Below are positions 48,224-57,074 of a DNA stretch of 64,000 bases, piece by piece; position 1 is the first letter of the stretch, and each line of letters opens with the position of its first letter. The DNA is from Nonomuraea coxensis DSM 45129 (GTDB lineage Bacteria; Actinomycetota; Actinomycetes; Streptosporangiales; Streptosporangiaceae), in NCBI RefSeq assembly GCF_019397265.1, contig NZ_CP068985.1, positions 3,018,501 to 3,082,500 on the forward strand. The letters are read 5' to 3'. Below the pieces are notes generated by a model, which worked only from the letters and a program-made list of their open reading frames with translations, was not told where the DNA came from and searched no databases. The position numbers and the translations under genes were made by a program.

Positions 48224-49072
48224 TCAGCTGTAGGTGTGCTCGGGAGCGGGGAACGCGCCCGAGGTGACGTCGGCGGCGTAGGCGCGGACCGCGCGGTCCA
48301 GGTCGCCTGCGAGGTCCGCGTACCGCTTGACGAACTTCGCCGGCCGCGGCGTCAGCCCCATCAGGTCCTGCCACACCAGCACCTGCGCGTCCGTACGCGG
48401 CCCCGCCCCGATCCCGATCGTCGGGATCGCGAGGGACGTCGTCACCCGGTGCGCCAGCTCGGCCGGCACGCACTCCAGCACGACGGAGAACGCCCCGGCC
48501 CGCTCCAGGTCCTTGGCGTCGGCCATGAGCTCGTCGCCCGACTGGCCGCGCCCCTGCACCCGGTAGCCGCCGAGCACGTTGACCGACTGCGGGGTCAGCC
48601 CGAGGTGCGCCATCACCGGCACCCCGGCCGAGACCAGCGCCTCGACCTGCGGCAGGATGCGCCGGCCGCCCTCCAGCTTGACCGCGTGCGCGCCCGCCTC
48701 CTTCATGAAGCGGGCGGCCGACTCCAGCGCCTGCGCCGGCGAGCCCTGGTAGGACCCGAACGGCAGGTCGGCGACGACCAGCGCCCGCGACGAGCCGCGG
48801 ACGACGGCCGCGGTGAGCGGCAGCAGGTCGTCGACCGTGACCGGCAGCGTGGAGTCGTAGCCGTAGACGACCATGGCGGCCGAGTCGCCCACGAGCAGCA
48901 CGGGGATGCTTGCCGCGTCGAACACCCGCGCCGTCATGGCGTCGTAGGCGGTGACCATGGGCCACCGCTCTCCGCGCTCCTTGGCGGCGGCGAGGTCGCG
49001 GACGGTGACGCGGCGGCCGGCGGCGCCACCGTACAGCGTCGTCGTGGGGGTGGGGGTGGTGGAAGAGGACAT
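48224..49072 (-). CDS. panB: 3-methyl-2-oxobutanoate hydroxymethyltransferase
   Basis: A 282-residue ketopantoate hydroxymethyltransferase, first step of pantothenate synthesis: transfer of hydroxymethyl from methylene-tetrahydrofolate to 2-oxoisovalerate. Family motifs: [33 protein letters not shown] (Mg-binding Asp), [47 protein letters not shown] and [23 protein letters not shown]. Full length for the family. It stands alone, starting 172 bp from the divergent MFS gene. Confidence 0.96.
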   Translation of the reverse strand: MSSSTTPTPTTTLYGGAAGRRVTVRDLAAAKERGERWPMVTAYDAMTARVFDAASIPVLLVGDSAAMVVYGYDSTLPVTVDDLLPLTAAVVRGSSRALVVADLPFGSYQGSPAQALESAARFMKEAGAHAVKLEGGRRILPQVEALVSAGVPVMAHLGLTPQSVNVLGGYRVQGRGQSGDELMADAKDLERAGAFSVVLECVPAELAHRVTTSLAIPTIGIGAGPRTDAQVLVWQDLMGLTPRPAKFVKRYADLAGDLDRAVRAYAADVTSGAFPAPEHTYS

Positions 49073-49244
49073 GGATCAACCCTCCTGAGCCGTCTCGAGG
49101 CGCCCCAGTGGCGTCCCCGGACCTCCTCCGATGATGACATGCGAGGCCAAGGGGACAAAAAGGGGCGCGAGGCGGGCGGCGGAAACCCAGTGGCGAAAGT
49201 GTCGGTGCCTGTTGCCAGAATGCAGGCGGAGGTAAACGAACACC

Positions 49245-50528
49245 ATGGCTCTCGACCCTTACCGACGGCTGCTCAGGATCCCCGGCGTCCCCACCTTGCT
49301 GGTGGTGGGGCTGCTGGCCCGGGTGCCGGCCACCGCCACCGGCATGGCGCTGACCCTGCACGTGGCCGAGGTGCTGCAGCTGGGCTACGCCAAGGCCGGG
49401 CTGGTCACGATGGCGAGCACGATCGGCATGGCCGTCGGCTCGCCGCTGTCGGGAAGGCTCGTCGACCGGCACGGGCTGCGTCCCGTGCTCGCCGTCACCA
49501 CCGCGGCCCAGGCGGCGTTCTGGTCGTGCGCGTGGGCGCTGCCGTTCCCCGCGCTCGCCGCGGCGGCGGCGCTGGCGGGGCTGCTGGCCCTGCCGGTGTT
49601 CAGCGTCACCCGGCAGTGCCTGGCCGCCATGGTGCCCGCGCCGCAGCGGCGCACCGGGTTCACGATCGACTCGATGCTGGTCGAGCTGTCCTACATGACC
49701 GGTCCCGCGCTCGCCGTGGCGGGCCTGACCACGCTGGGCAGCACCGTGACGATGACGGTCATCGGGGCCGGCATGACGGTCGCGGGCCTCGGCCTGCTCG
49801 CGCTCAACCCGCCCACGCGCTCGGCGGCCGAGAAGGAGCACGAGGCGCGCGTCGGCAGAGTGGCGCGGCGCGAATGGCTCACGCCCGCCTTCGGCGGGCT
49901 GATGGCCACGGTCGCGGCGGCCACGTTCGTGCTCACCGCGACCGAGCTGTCCCTGGTCGCCACCATGACCGACGCGGGCGACACCACGTGGGTGGGCCTC
50001 GCCGTCGGCATCTGGTGCGTCTACTCGCTGGTCGGAGGCTTCGTGTACGGCGGGCTGTCGCGGGGCTTCTCGCCGTTCGCGCTGATCGCGGGCATGGGCC
50101 TGCTGACGGTGCCCGTCGGGCTGGTGGCCGGCGACTGGCGCCTGCTCGTCCTGGCACTCCTGCCGGCCGGTCTGCTGTGCGCGCCTGCGCTGTCGTCCAC
50201 GGTCGACGTCGTCAGCGGCCGGGTGCCGGCGGCCGCCCGGGGCGAGGCGATGGGCCTCCACGGCACCGCGCTGCTCATCGGCGGCGCGGCCTCCGCGCCG
50301 ATCGCCGGTGCGGTCATCGACGGGGTGGGGCCGTCGTGGGCGTTCGCGGTGGCCGGGCTGACCGGCGTGGCCATCGTCCTGACCGCACTGCCCCTGTGGC
50401 GCCGCCGCCGGCCCGCCCTGCTGGACCCCGCCCTGGCCCCGCTGAACCCCGTCCGGGACGCTCCGTCGGCGCCGGACGCTCCGGGTGCTCCGACACCTCC
50501 CGCTACTCCGGCTGCTCCGGGTTCCTGA
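49245..50528 (+). CDS. MFS transporter (12-TM type)
   Basis: A 427-residue major facilitator. Twelve predicted TM helices, with GSPLSGRLVDRHGLRPVL as the loop 2-3 motif (GxLaDrxGrkr type) and a hydrophilic loop at the middle (NPPTRSAAEKEHEARVGRVARREWLTP). Sequences such as RRTGFTIDSMLVELSYMTGPALA resemble actinobacterial transporters of unknown substrate. A Pro/Ala-rich tail of 25 residues ends the protein. The ATG has GGAGG 12 bases upstream. Confidence 0.88.
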   Translation: MALDPYRRLLRIPGVPTLLVVGLLARVPATATGMALTLHVAEVLQLGYAKAGLVTMASTIGMAVGSPLSGRLVDRHGLRPVLAVTTAAQAAFWSCAWALPFPALAAAAALAGLLALPVFSVTRQCLAAMVPAPQRRTGFTIDSMLVELSYMTGPALAVAGLTTLGSTVTMTVIGAGMTVAGLGLLALNPPTRSAAEKEHEARVGRVARREWLTPAFGGLMATVAAATFVLTATELSLVATMTDAGDTTWVGLAVGIWCVYSLVGGFVYGGLSRGFSPFALIAGMGLLTVPVGLVAGDWRLLVLALLPAGLLCAPALSSTVDVVSGRVPAAARGEAMGLHGTALLIGGAASAPIAGAVIDGVGPSWAFAVAGLTGVAIVLTALPLWRRRRPALLDPALAPLNPVRDAPSAPDAPGAPTPPATPAAPGS

Positions 50529-50645
50529 GCTGGCCGGGCGCTGAGTCGAGCGCGCGGCGCCGGGCCACGGGGGCGCCGGTGCCGCGCGCTCGCATGTGAC
50601 GCGGCGATGACGGCAGAGGGCCGGCCGTTCACGCCGAATTTACGA

Positions 50646-50709
50646 AACGGGACCGTTGCGTATCGGAATGCCTTGCGATACGTTGGCGTAGCGAAACTTA
50701 GCCGTATCG
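50646..50709 (+). promoter_or_regulatory. Promoter and multiple half-sites before the DHA2 exporter
   Basis: Three CGTATC half-sites are present: CGTATC (50659-50664), its inverse GATACG (50677-50682) and CGTATCG (50703-50709). The first two form a perfect 6-bp inverted repeat with 12-bp spacer. A second palindrome AACGG-GA-CCGTT is at 50646-50657. TTGCGA at 50673-50678 and AACTTA at 50695-50700 (spacer 16) could be -35 and -10, so the GATACG site overlaps the -35. The TetR gene at 53672 is a candidate regulator. Confidence 0.5.
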
Positions 50710-50724
50710 AAATTAAGGACGTTC

Positions 50725-52275
50725 ATGGACCCGAACTCGGGGCATCCACGCCGATGGGCCATCCTCGGCGTACTGGTGTTCAGCCTGCTGGCGGTCGTGC
50801 TCGACAACACGATCCTCAACGTGGCGATGAAGACCATCTCCGATCCCACCGCCGGCCTGGGCGCGACACAGAGCGAGCTGGAATGGGCGATCAACTCCTA
50901 CACGCTGGTGTTCGCCGGGTTGTTGTTCACCTTCGGCGTGATCGGTGACCGCACGGGCCGCAAGCGCATGCTGGTCGTCGGCATGGTGCTGTTCGGCCTG
51001 GCCTCGCTCGCCAGCGCCTACGCCCAGGACCCGATGCAGCTCATCCTGGCCAGGGCGGCGATGGGCATCGGCGGCGCGGCGATCATGCCCGCCACCCTGG
51101 CCATCATCTCCAACGTCTTCCCGCCCGCCGAGCGCGGCCGGGCGATCGGCGTGTGGGCGGCCGGCGTGGGCCTCGCCGTGGCGATCGGCCCCATCACGGG
51201 CGGCCTGCTGATCCAGCACTTCTGGTGGGGCTCGGTCTTCCTCGTCAACGTGCCGATCGTGGTCGTCGGGGTGATCCTCATCGCCGCGATCGTGCCCGAG
51301 TCGAAGGACCCGAAGCCGTCCAGGCTCGACCCGGTCGGCGTGATCCTGTCGATCATCGGCCTGGTCTCCCTCGTCTACGGCATCATCCGCGGCGGCTACC
51401 TCGGCACCGTGGCCAGCGCCGAGGTGCTGGTGCCCACCCTCGCCGGGGTGGCGGTGCTGGGGGTGTTCGTCTGGTGGGAGCGGCGCATCGACCACCCGGT
51501 CTTCGACGTACGCAGCTTCGCCAACCCCAAGTTCGGCTCGGCCATCGCCATGATGGGCATCGTGTTCTTCGCGATGATGGGCGGGATGTTCTTCCTGACC
51601 TTCTACCTGCAGATCGTGCTCGGTTACACGGCGCTGCAGGCGGGGGCGCTGATGATCCCGTTCGCCGCCGCGCAGCTCATCTTCGCGCCGCTCAGCCAGC
51701 GGGTGAACGAGCGTGTCGGCGCCAAGCTGGCCGCGACCGTCAGCATGATCGTGATCGCGCTGGTGCTGAGCAGCTACGCCTTCATGACCGAGAACACCCC
51801 GATCCTGCTCATCGAGGTCGTCTTCTTCGTCCAGGGCGCCGCGATGGCCAACATCATGCCGCCCGCCACGACCGCGATCATGGAGGCGCTGCCCAGGGAG
51901 AAGGCCGGCGTCGGCTCGGCCATGAGCAACACCGTCCGCCAGGTGGCCGGCGCGCTCGGCGTGGCCGTGCTCGGCTCGGTGCTGTCGTCGAGCTACCGTG
52001 GGCACATGGAGCCGGTGCTCGCCGGTCTGCCGGCCGGCGTCCAGCACGCCGCGGGCGAGTCCATCATGGCCACCATGGGCGTCGCCGAGGCGCTCGGCGA
52101 GCGTGGCCAGGCCCTGATCAAGCCGGCGTTCGCGGCGTTCATCGAGGGCATGCACGTCACGGCGCTCGTCTCGGCCGCGATCGCGCTGCTCGGCGTCGTC
52201 GTGGTGGCCCGCTGGATGCCGGGCAGGCCGAAGCCGGTCCAGCAGGCGGAACAGAAGGAACCAGCGGTAGTGTGA
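50725..52275 (+). CDS. DHA2-family (EmrB/QacA) MFS exporter
   Basis: A 516-residue transporter with 14 predicted TM helices. The DHA2 signatures are LDNTILNVAMKTI in TM1, GDRTGRKRMLVVGMVLFG (loop 2-3), PPAERGRAIGVWAAGVGLAVAIGPITGGLL (TM4-5 antiporter motif C) and IDHPVFDVRSFANPKFG in the middle loop. Such proteins export drugs or antibiotics by proton antiport. ATG start with AAGGA upstream. Originally probably in one locus with the TetR gene at 53672, now separated from it by a TnpB-only element. Confidence 0.92.
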   Translation: MDPNSGHPRRWAILGVLVFSLLAVVLDNTILNVAMKTISDPTAGLGATQSELEWAINSYTLVFAGLLFTFGVIGDRTGRKRMLVVGMVLFGLASLASAYAQDPMQLILARAAMGIGGAAIMPATLAIISNVFPPAERGRAIGVWAAGVGLAVAIGPITGGLLIQHFWWGSVFLVNVPIVVVGVILIAAIVPESKDPKPSRLDPVGVILSIIGLVSLVYGIIRGGYLGTVASAEVLVPTLAGVAVLGVFVWWERRIDHPVFDVRSFANPKFGSAIAMMGIVFFAMMGGMFFLTFYLQIVLGYTALQAGALMIPFAAAQLIFAPLSQRVNERVGAKLAATVSMIVIALVLSSYAFMTENTPILLIEVVFFVQGAAMANIMPPATTAIMEALPREKAGVGSAMSNTVRQVAGALGVAVLGSVLSSSYRGHMEPVLAGLPAGVQHAAGESIMATMGVAEALGERGQALIKPAFAAFIEGMHVTALVSAAIALLGVVVVARWMPGRPKPVQQAEQKEPAVV

Positions 52276-52284
52276 GGCCGCGTT

Positions 52285-52409
52285 GACATCCTCCCCCTCG
52301 TGAACGAGGGGGATTCCGACCGTCGCCGGTCGGTCTTCCTGCTTCATCGCCGGTCGCCCGCCCGAGAGGAGGACTCCCGTTGAGGTCTTACGCCAGCTCC
52401 ACAGGCGTT
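52285..52409 (-). ncRNA. Possible omega RNA at the tnpB 3' end
   Basis: TnpB proteins use an RNA made from the 3' end of their gene and the element's right end. The 125 bp after the tnpB stop on the minus strand are conserved in position, hairpin-rich (the GACCGTCGCCGGTCGG repeat and the TGAA hairpin) and otherwise non-coding. This is inferred from family knowledge; the RNA also normally extends into the tnpB coding end, so the boundaries given are not exact. Confidence 0.35.
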
Positions 52410-53519
52410 TCAGCTCTCCGCCGGCCCGGCGGCGAGCAGCATGTTCTGGGCCGCGTTCACTTCGCGGTCATGGACCGCGCCACAGGCACAGACCCACTCA
52501 CGGACGCTCAACGGCATCTCCTCCTGCAGCGTCCCGCAGTCCGAGCACAGCTTGGAGGAGGGAAAGAAACGGTCTGTCACCGCCAGCGTGCGGCCGTACC
52601 AGGCCGTCTTGTACTCCAGCATGCGCCGCAGCTCCCGCCAGCCGGCGTCGGAGATGGCGCGGGCGAGCGCATGGTTCTTCAGCAGGTTGCGTACGGCCAG
52701 GTCCTCCACGGCGATCACTTGATTCTCGCGTACCAGCCGTGTGGTGACCTTGTGCAGGTAGTCCCGGCGCCGGTCGGCGATCCGGGCGTGCACCTTCGCC
52801 ACTTTCAGCCGGGCTTTGGCCCGGTTGTTCGATCCTTTCTGTTTGCGGGCCAGTGCCCGCTGTGCTTTGGCCAGTCTGCGCCGCTCACGACGCTCGTGAC
52901 GCGGGTTGGCGATCTGCTCGCCGCACGACAGCGTGAGCAGGGCGGTGAGGCCGGCGTCCACGCCGATCGACCGCTCGACCGGCGGCAACGGCGCGATCTT
53001 CTCCTCCACCAGCAAGGACACGAACCACCGCCCGGCCGCGTCCCGGCTCACGGTGACCGTGGACGGCTCGGCTCCCTCGGGCAGCGGGCGCGACCATACG
53101 ATGTTCAGCGGCGCGTTCATTTTGGCCAGGGTGAGCCGGCCGTCGCGCCAGCGGAACGCCGAGCGGGTGTACTCGGCCGACGCCCGCGACTTCTTCTTGC
53201 TCTTGAACGTCGGGTACTTGGCCCGTTTGGCGAAGAAGTTCGCGAACGCTCCCTGCAGATGCCGCAGCGTCTGCTGCAGCGGCACCGACGACACCTCGTT
53301 CAGGAACGCCAGCTCGGGTGTCTTCTTCCACGCGGTCAGCGTCGCGGACGACTCGGTGTAGGAGACGCCGCGGCCTTCCAGCTTGTGGGCGCGGGTCCGC
53401 TCTTCGAGTGCTTTGTTGTAGACCAGGCGCACACAGCCGAACGTCCGGACAAGCTGTTCGGCCTGTTCGGGGGTCGGATAAAAGCGGTACTTGTAGGCCC
53501 GCTTCACCAGCTGCGCCAC
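52410..53519 (-). CDS. tnpB: TnpB, RNA-guided endonuclease of an IS605-type element
   Basis: A 369-residue TnpB. N-terminal KRAYKYRFYPTPEQAEQLVRTFGCVRLVYNKAL is the OrfB_IS605 N-terminal domain. The RuvC triad is intact: Asp in SIGVDAGLTALLTLS, Glu in VIAVEDLAVRNLL, and Asp in AVHDREVNAAQNML. The zinc ribbon has CSDCG and CACGAVHD (four Cys). Length matches active TnpBs. It is an RNA-guided DNA nuclease that helps IS elements persist. The start has been taken at 53519. Confidence 0.93.
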   Translation of the reverse strand: MAQLVKRAYKYRFYPTPEQAEQLVRTFGCVRLVYNKALEERTRAHKLEGRGVSYTESSATLTAWKKTPELAFLNEVSSVPLQQTLRHLQGAFANFFAKRAKYPTFKSKKKSRASAEYTRSAFRWRDGRLTLAKMNAPLNIVWSRPLPEGAEPSTVTVSRDAAGRWFVSLLVEEKIAPLPPVERSIGVDAGLTALLTLSCGEQIANPRHERRERRRLAKAQRALARKQKGSNNRAKARLKVAKVHARIADRRRDYLHKVTTRLVRENQVIAVEDLAVRNLLKNHALARAISDAGWRELRRMLEYKTAWYGRTLAVTDRFFPSSKLCSDCGTLQEEMPLSVREWVCACGAVHDREVNAAQNMLLAAGPAES

Positions 53520-53671
53520 CCCTCGATCCTAGGTGCGAGGTCACTCGCGCACCGGCCGATTCGGAAAGATGGCGGCGGTCAGCCTGGCGGCGTACCGCCT
53601 GCTCCTGCCCTGCTCCGCAGGAGTCCGATTCCTTCCCCGCCTGAAGGCGGGGGTCTCCTCGGAGGCATCTG

Positions 53672-54283
53672 ATGACCATCCAGGGAACAGGGACCGCCCG
53701 GCCGGCCGGGCGCCCGCGCAGCGAGAAGGCCGAGAAGGCGATCACCGAGGCGACCCTCGACCTGATCGCCGAGGGCATGGGCGTCTCCGAGCTGTCCATC
53801 GAGGCGATCGCGTCGAGGGCGGGCGTCGGCAAGACCACGATCTACCGGCGCTGGTCCAGCAAGGAGGACCTGGTCGTCGACGCCCTGGCCACGCTCAAGG
53901 CGCCGCTGCCCCCGCTCGCCGGCGTCTCCGTGCGCGACGACCTCATCACCCTGCTCGACGCCATGCGCGTCGAGTCGGGCAACCGGCGCGGCCGGTGCGT
54001 GATGAACATCGCGATGAGCGAGGCCGACCGGCACCCGCGGCTGACGGAGCGCTTCGTCAAGCGCGCCATCGAGCCCCGGCGGCGGGCCCTCCAGGAGGTC
54101 GTCGAGCGCGGCGTCGCCTCGGGCGAGCTGCGGCCCGACCTCGACGTCACCCTGGCCATGGCCATCCTGTCCGGCACCATGATGTGGCACTCCAAGTGGG
54201 GGCCGTCCGGCGACCTGCCGGAGGACCTCGCCGAGCGAGTCGTCGACATGGCCCTGGCCGGCATGGCCCCGCCCGCCCCGTAA
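53672..54283 (+). CDS. TetR-family regulator next to DHA2 exporter
   Basis: A 203-residue TetR. HTH: ITEATLDLIAEGMGVSELSIEAIASRAGVGKTTIYRRWSSKEDLVVDAL. The C-terminal ligand domain has EPRRRALQEVVERGVASGELRPDLDV, of the TetR_C_11 type. ATG start with GGAGG six bases upstream. That ribosome binding site lies directly at the edge of the TnpB element, so the native upstream region has been replaced. By neighbourhood it probably regulates the DHA2 exporter at 50725, but I cannot show it. Confidence 0.9.
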   Translation: MTIQGTGTARPAGRPRSEKAEKAITEATLDLIAEGMGVSELSIEAIASRAGVGKTTIYRRWSSKEDLVVDALATLKAPLPPLAGVSVRDDLITLLDAMRVESGNRRGRCVMNIAMSEADRHPRLTERFVKRAIEPRRRALQEVVERGVASGELRPDLDVTLAMAILSGTMMWHSKWGPSGDLPEDLAERVVDMALAGMAPPAP

Positions 54284-54332
54284 GAGCGCCCCGGGCGGCC
54301 CGGCCCGCCGGGTGAGAGAGTTCCGGTCCGGT

Positions 54333-54363
54333 CCCGCCCGCCCCGTGAGAGCGATCGGGCGGG
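54333..54363. terminator. Convergent hairpin between TetR and ABC permease genes
   Basis: CCCGCCCG (54333-54340) pairs with CGGGCGGG (54356-54363) around 15 bases. It separates convergent genes ending at 54283 and 54368. A similar GCCCCGTAAGAGCG / GCCCCGTGAGAGCG sequence occurs just before and within it, a possible short duplication. Confidence 0.55.
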
Positions 54364-54367
54364 TGGG

Positions 54368-55162
54368 TCACGACGAGGTGCGGCGGCGGAACAGCACGGC
54401 GGCGACGGGCAGGCTGAGTGCCACGATGCCGGCCAGCCAGGCCGCCGCCACCACCCCCGACGACCCCATCGGCACCCCGTCGAGGAGCAGCGAGCGCAGG
54501 GTCGCGACGGCGGGCGTCAGCGGCTGGTTGGCGGCGAAGTCGCGCAGCACGTCCGGCATCGTCTCCGCGGGGACGACCCCGTCCGACACGTACGGCAGGA
54601 ACAGCACCACGAAGCTGAACGCCCCCGCCGCCTGCGTCGAGCGCACCAGCAGGCCCCAGACGGCCGCCAGCGACGACATCGCCAGCACGTATCCGGCCAG
54701 CAGGGCGGCCACCAGCAGCCACTCCGTGAGCGTGGCGTGCGGCCGGAACCCCAGGAGCACCGCCGACGCCAGCGCCAGGCCGCAGGCCACCACGTTGCGG
54801 AGCACTGAGGCGAGCACGTGCCCGGCGGGCACCAGCCAGCCGCCGATGGGCAGCGTGCGGAAGCGGTCCATCATGCCGCCGGTCATGTCCTCGGCGATGG
54901 TGATGGCGGTCGTGGCGGCGCCGTACCCGCCGGACATCAGCAGCACCGCCGGGACCACGAAGTCGATGTAGGCGAGGCCGCTGGAGCCGGTGCTGATCGC
55001 GCCGCCGAAGACGTAGACGAAGACCACCATGATGATCACAGGCAGGGCGATGTTCACGATCAGGCCGTCGACGACGCGCAGCTCGCGGCGCAGGTCGCGG
55101 ACGACGAGGCGGTAGAGGTCAGCCGCCGGGGCTGCTCCCCGGCGCGGGTGCACGGCGCTCAT
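54368..55162 (-). CDS. ABC-2 type exporter permease (DrrB-like)
   Basis: A 264-residue ABC-2 membrane protein with six TM helices. Hallmarks are VDGLIVNIALPVIIMVVFVYVFGG, VPAVLLMSGGYGAATTAITIAEDMTGGMMDRFRTLPI and ADTYxP-like VVPAETMPDVLRDFAANQPLTPAVATLRSLL, which are conserved in DrrB-type exporters. The ATG overlaps the ATPase stop (ATGA). With the ATPase it makes a daunorubicin-type efflux pair. Confidence 0.92.
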   Translation of the reverse strand: MSAVHPRRGAAPAADLYRLVVRDLRRELRVVDGLIVNIALPVIIMVVFVYVFGGAISTGSSGLAYIDFVVPAVLLMSGGYGAATTAITIAEDMTGGMMDRFRTLPIGGWLVPAGHVLASVLRNVVACGLALASAVLLGFRPHATLTEWLLVAALLAGYVLAMSSLAAVWGLLVRSTQAAGAFSFVVLFLPYVSDGVVPAETMPDVLRDFAANQPLTPAVATLRSLLLDGVPMGSSGVVAAAWLAGIVALSLPVAAVLFRRRTSS

Positions 55163-56187
55163 GCCGCGGCCTCCGTCAGCTCGAAGAAGACGTCGTCGAG
55201 GGTGGGGGTGCGCAGCTCCACGCGCTCGACCTCGACGGCGGCGCGGTGGAGCGCGTCCAGCGCGCGCCGCAGGTCGCCGGGACCGTGCACGGCGAGCGTG
55301 ATCTCCCCCCGCCCGGCCTGTTGCCCTGCCTGCTGTCCGGTCTGCTGTCCGGTTTGCGGTGTGGCCTGGTGGCCGGCCTGCTGTGTCGCCGTCTGTTGGG
55401 CGACGGGGGTGAGGCCGGCGAGGGTCGCGCGGGCCCGTGGCACGTCCTCGGGGCAGGCCAGGCTCAGCACCAGCCGCTCGGTCCCCACCTGGCGCTTCAG
55501 CTCGGCGGGGGAGCCGTCGGCCACCAGCCGCCCGCCGTGGATCACCGCGACCCGGTCCGCGAGCTGGTCGGCCTCCTCCAGATACTGCGTCGTCAGCAGG
55601 ATCGTCGTGCCCGACGCGAGCAGTTCGCGGATCACCGCCCACAGCTCGGCGCGGCTGCGCGGATCGAGCCCGGTCGTGGGCTCGTCCAGGAACAGGATCC
55701 GCGGCTCGGCCACCATCCCCGCCGCCAGGTCCAGCCGCCGTCGCATGCCGCCCGAGTACGTCCCCACCCGCCGGTCCGCCGCCCCGGTCAGGTCGAAGCG
55801 CTCCAGCAGCTCGCCGGCCCGCCGCCGTGAGGCACGGCGTCCCAGGTGGTGCAGCCCGGCGAACAGCACCAGGTTCTCCCGGCCGGTCAGCAGGTCGTCC
55901 ACCGTGGCCTGCTGCGCCGTCAGCCCGATCACCCGCCGCACGGCCCGACCCTCGCGTGTGACGTCGTGGCCGCCGACCGTCGCCGTGCCGCCGTCGGGGG
56001 CGAGCAGCGTGGTCAGGATGCGGACGGTGGTCGTCTTGCCCGAGCCGTTGGGGCCGAGCAGGGCCAGCAACGTGCCGGCCGGCACGGTCAGGTCGATCCC
56101 GGCGAGGACCCGGGTCTCCCCGAACGACTTCGTCAGCCCGCGGGCGTGGATGGCATCTGTTAACGGCGTACTGTGTATGACGTTCAT
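55159..56187 (-). CDS. ABC exporter ATP-binding protein (DrrA-like)
   Basis: A 342-residue ATPase: Walker A GPNGSGKTTTV (about 44-54), Q-loop LTAQQATVDDLLTGRENL, signature YSGGMRRRLDLAAGM, Walker B ILFLDEPTTGLDP, switch His replaced by Gln (LLTTQYLEEADQ), as in DrrA. The C-terminal extension has a Gln/Thr/Gly-rich insert of about 30 residues (repeated TQQAGHQ/TGQQAGQQ). The ATG overlaps a TATGACGTTCATA palindrome, and the TetR gene begins 50 bp away in the other direction. Confidence 0.92.
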   Translation of the reverse strand: MNVIHSTPLTDAIHARGLTKSFGETRVLAGIDLTVPAGTLLALLGPNGSGKTTTVRILTTLLAPDGGTATVGGHDVTREGRAVRRVIGLTAQQATVDDLLTGRENLVLFAGLHHLGRRASRRRAGELLERFDLTGAADRRVGTYSGGMRRRLDLAAGMVAEPRILFLDEPTTGLDPRSRAELWAVIRELLASGTTILLTTQYLEEADQLADRVAVIHGGRLVADGSPAELKRQVGTERLVLSLACPEDVPRARATLAGLTPVAQQTATQQAGHQATPQTGQQTGQQAGQQAGRGEITLAVHGPGDLRRALDALHRAAVEVERVELRTPTLDDVFFELTEAAA

Positions 56188-56188
56188 A
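56176..56188. promoter_or_regulatory. Palindrome TATGA-CGT-TCATA at the ABC exporter start
   Basis: A perfect 5+5 bp palindrome covers the ATG of the ABC ATPase gene and lies 49 bp from the start of the divergent TetR gene at 56237. It is a candidate site for that TetR, which would then block the exporter's expression. Confidence 0.5.
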
Positions 56189-56236
56189 GTTTCACGATAC
56201 TGCAGAATCCAAGGAGCAAGTCAAGGAGGGGTGAGC

Positions 56237-56995
56237 ATGGGGGAGGAACGGCCGCTGCCGTCGGTCGTGGCGCGCATGTGGGGACGCGAGCCGGTGACCC
56301 GGCGCGGGCCGCGGCCCCGCCTGGACCTCGCGACGATCACGGCCGCCGCCGTGGAGATCGCCGACGCCGAAGGGCTCGCCGGGGTGTCGATGGCGAGCGT
56401 CGCCTCGCGGGTCGGCGTTGCGGCGACGGCGCTCTACCGGTACGTCGGCAGCAAGGAGGAACTGCTCACCGTCATGGCCGACGGCGCCGCGCCGCTGCCG
56501 CCGGAGCCGGAGGGGCGGCACTGGCGGGCCTACCTGGAGGTGTGGACCCGGGCCCAGCGCGACATCCTGCTCGGCCACCCGTGGCTGCTGGCGGTGGCCC
56601 GCCTCGCCCCGCCGCTCGGGCCGCGCCGGCTGCTGTGGCTGGACCGCGCCCTGGCCGCGCTCGGCGGCACCGGCCTCCACGACGGCGAGAAGGTCAACGT
56701 GGCCACCGCACTGACCGGCTACGCGCTCACCGACGCGGCGCTCGTCCACAGCATGGCCGGCGGCCACCCGCAGCTTGAGGAGGCCGGGATCGAGGGGGCG
56801 GCCGACTACGGCGAGATGCTGGCCGAGGTCCTCGACCCGGACGCCTATCCCGCTCTGGCCGCCGCGATGCGTTCGGGCGCCATGGGCGGCGGCGAGGGCG
56901 GCTGGGTGGAGGACGCCGACTTCGTCTTCGGCCTGAACCTGCTGCTGGACGGCGTCGAGACCCTCATCAGCCGCCGCTCCGGCACCGCCCCTTAG
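56237..56995 (+). CDS. TetR-family regulator, divergent from ABC exporter
   Basis: A 252-residue TetR of the TetR_C_1 type: a 30-residue N-terminal extension (PSVVARMWGREPVTRRGPRPRLD), the HTH LATITAAAVEIADAEGLAGVSMASVASRVGVAATALYRYVGSKEELLTVM, then a ligand domain (HPWLLAVARLAPPLGPRRLLWLDRALAAL). The arrangement with the WxREP extension is typical of regulators of DrrAB-type exporters. ATG at 56237 with AAGGAGGGG upstream. The two share a 49-bp gap. Confidence 0.92.
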   Translation: MGEERPLPSVVARMWGREPVTRRGPRPRLDLATITAAAVEIADAEGLAGVSMASVASRVGVAATALYRYVGSKEELLTVMADGAAPLPPEPEGRHWRAYLEVWTRAQRDILLGHPWLLAVARLAPPLGPRRLLWLDRALAALGGTGLHDGEKVNVATALTGYALTDAALVHSMAGGHPQLEEAGIEGAADYGEMLAEVLDPDAYPALAAAMRSGAMGGGEGGWVEDADFVFGLNLLLDGVETLISRRSGTAP

Positions 56996-57074
56996 GCCGC
57001 GCCGCCCCGTCTACTGGCCTCACCCCACTCCCGTCGGCCACGGCCGTGAAGGGAAGCGAATCCGATCCGCCCCT

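Larger units (their letters stand above)
52285..53660 (-). mobile_element. IS200/IS605-type element carrying only tnpB
   Basis: The element contains tnpB without tnpA. Both ends have a short hairpin with the same TGAA loop: CCCCCTCG-TGAA-CGAGGGGG at 52293-52312 and CCCCGCC-TGAA-GGCGGGG at 53635-53652. Such subterminal hairpins, not inverted repeats, are the ends recognised by HUH transposases. A TTGACATC motif lies just outside the hairpin at 52283-52290. The element lies between the DHA2 exporter stop and the TetR ribosome binding site. The edges are estimated. Confidence 0.75.
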
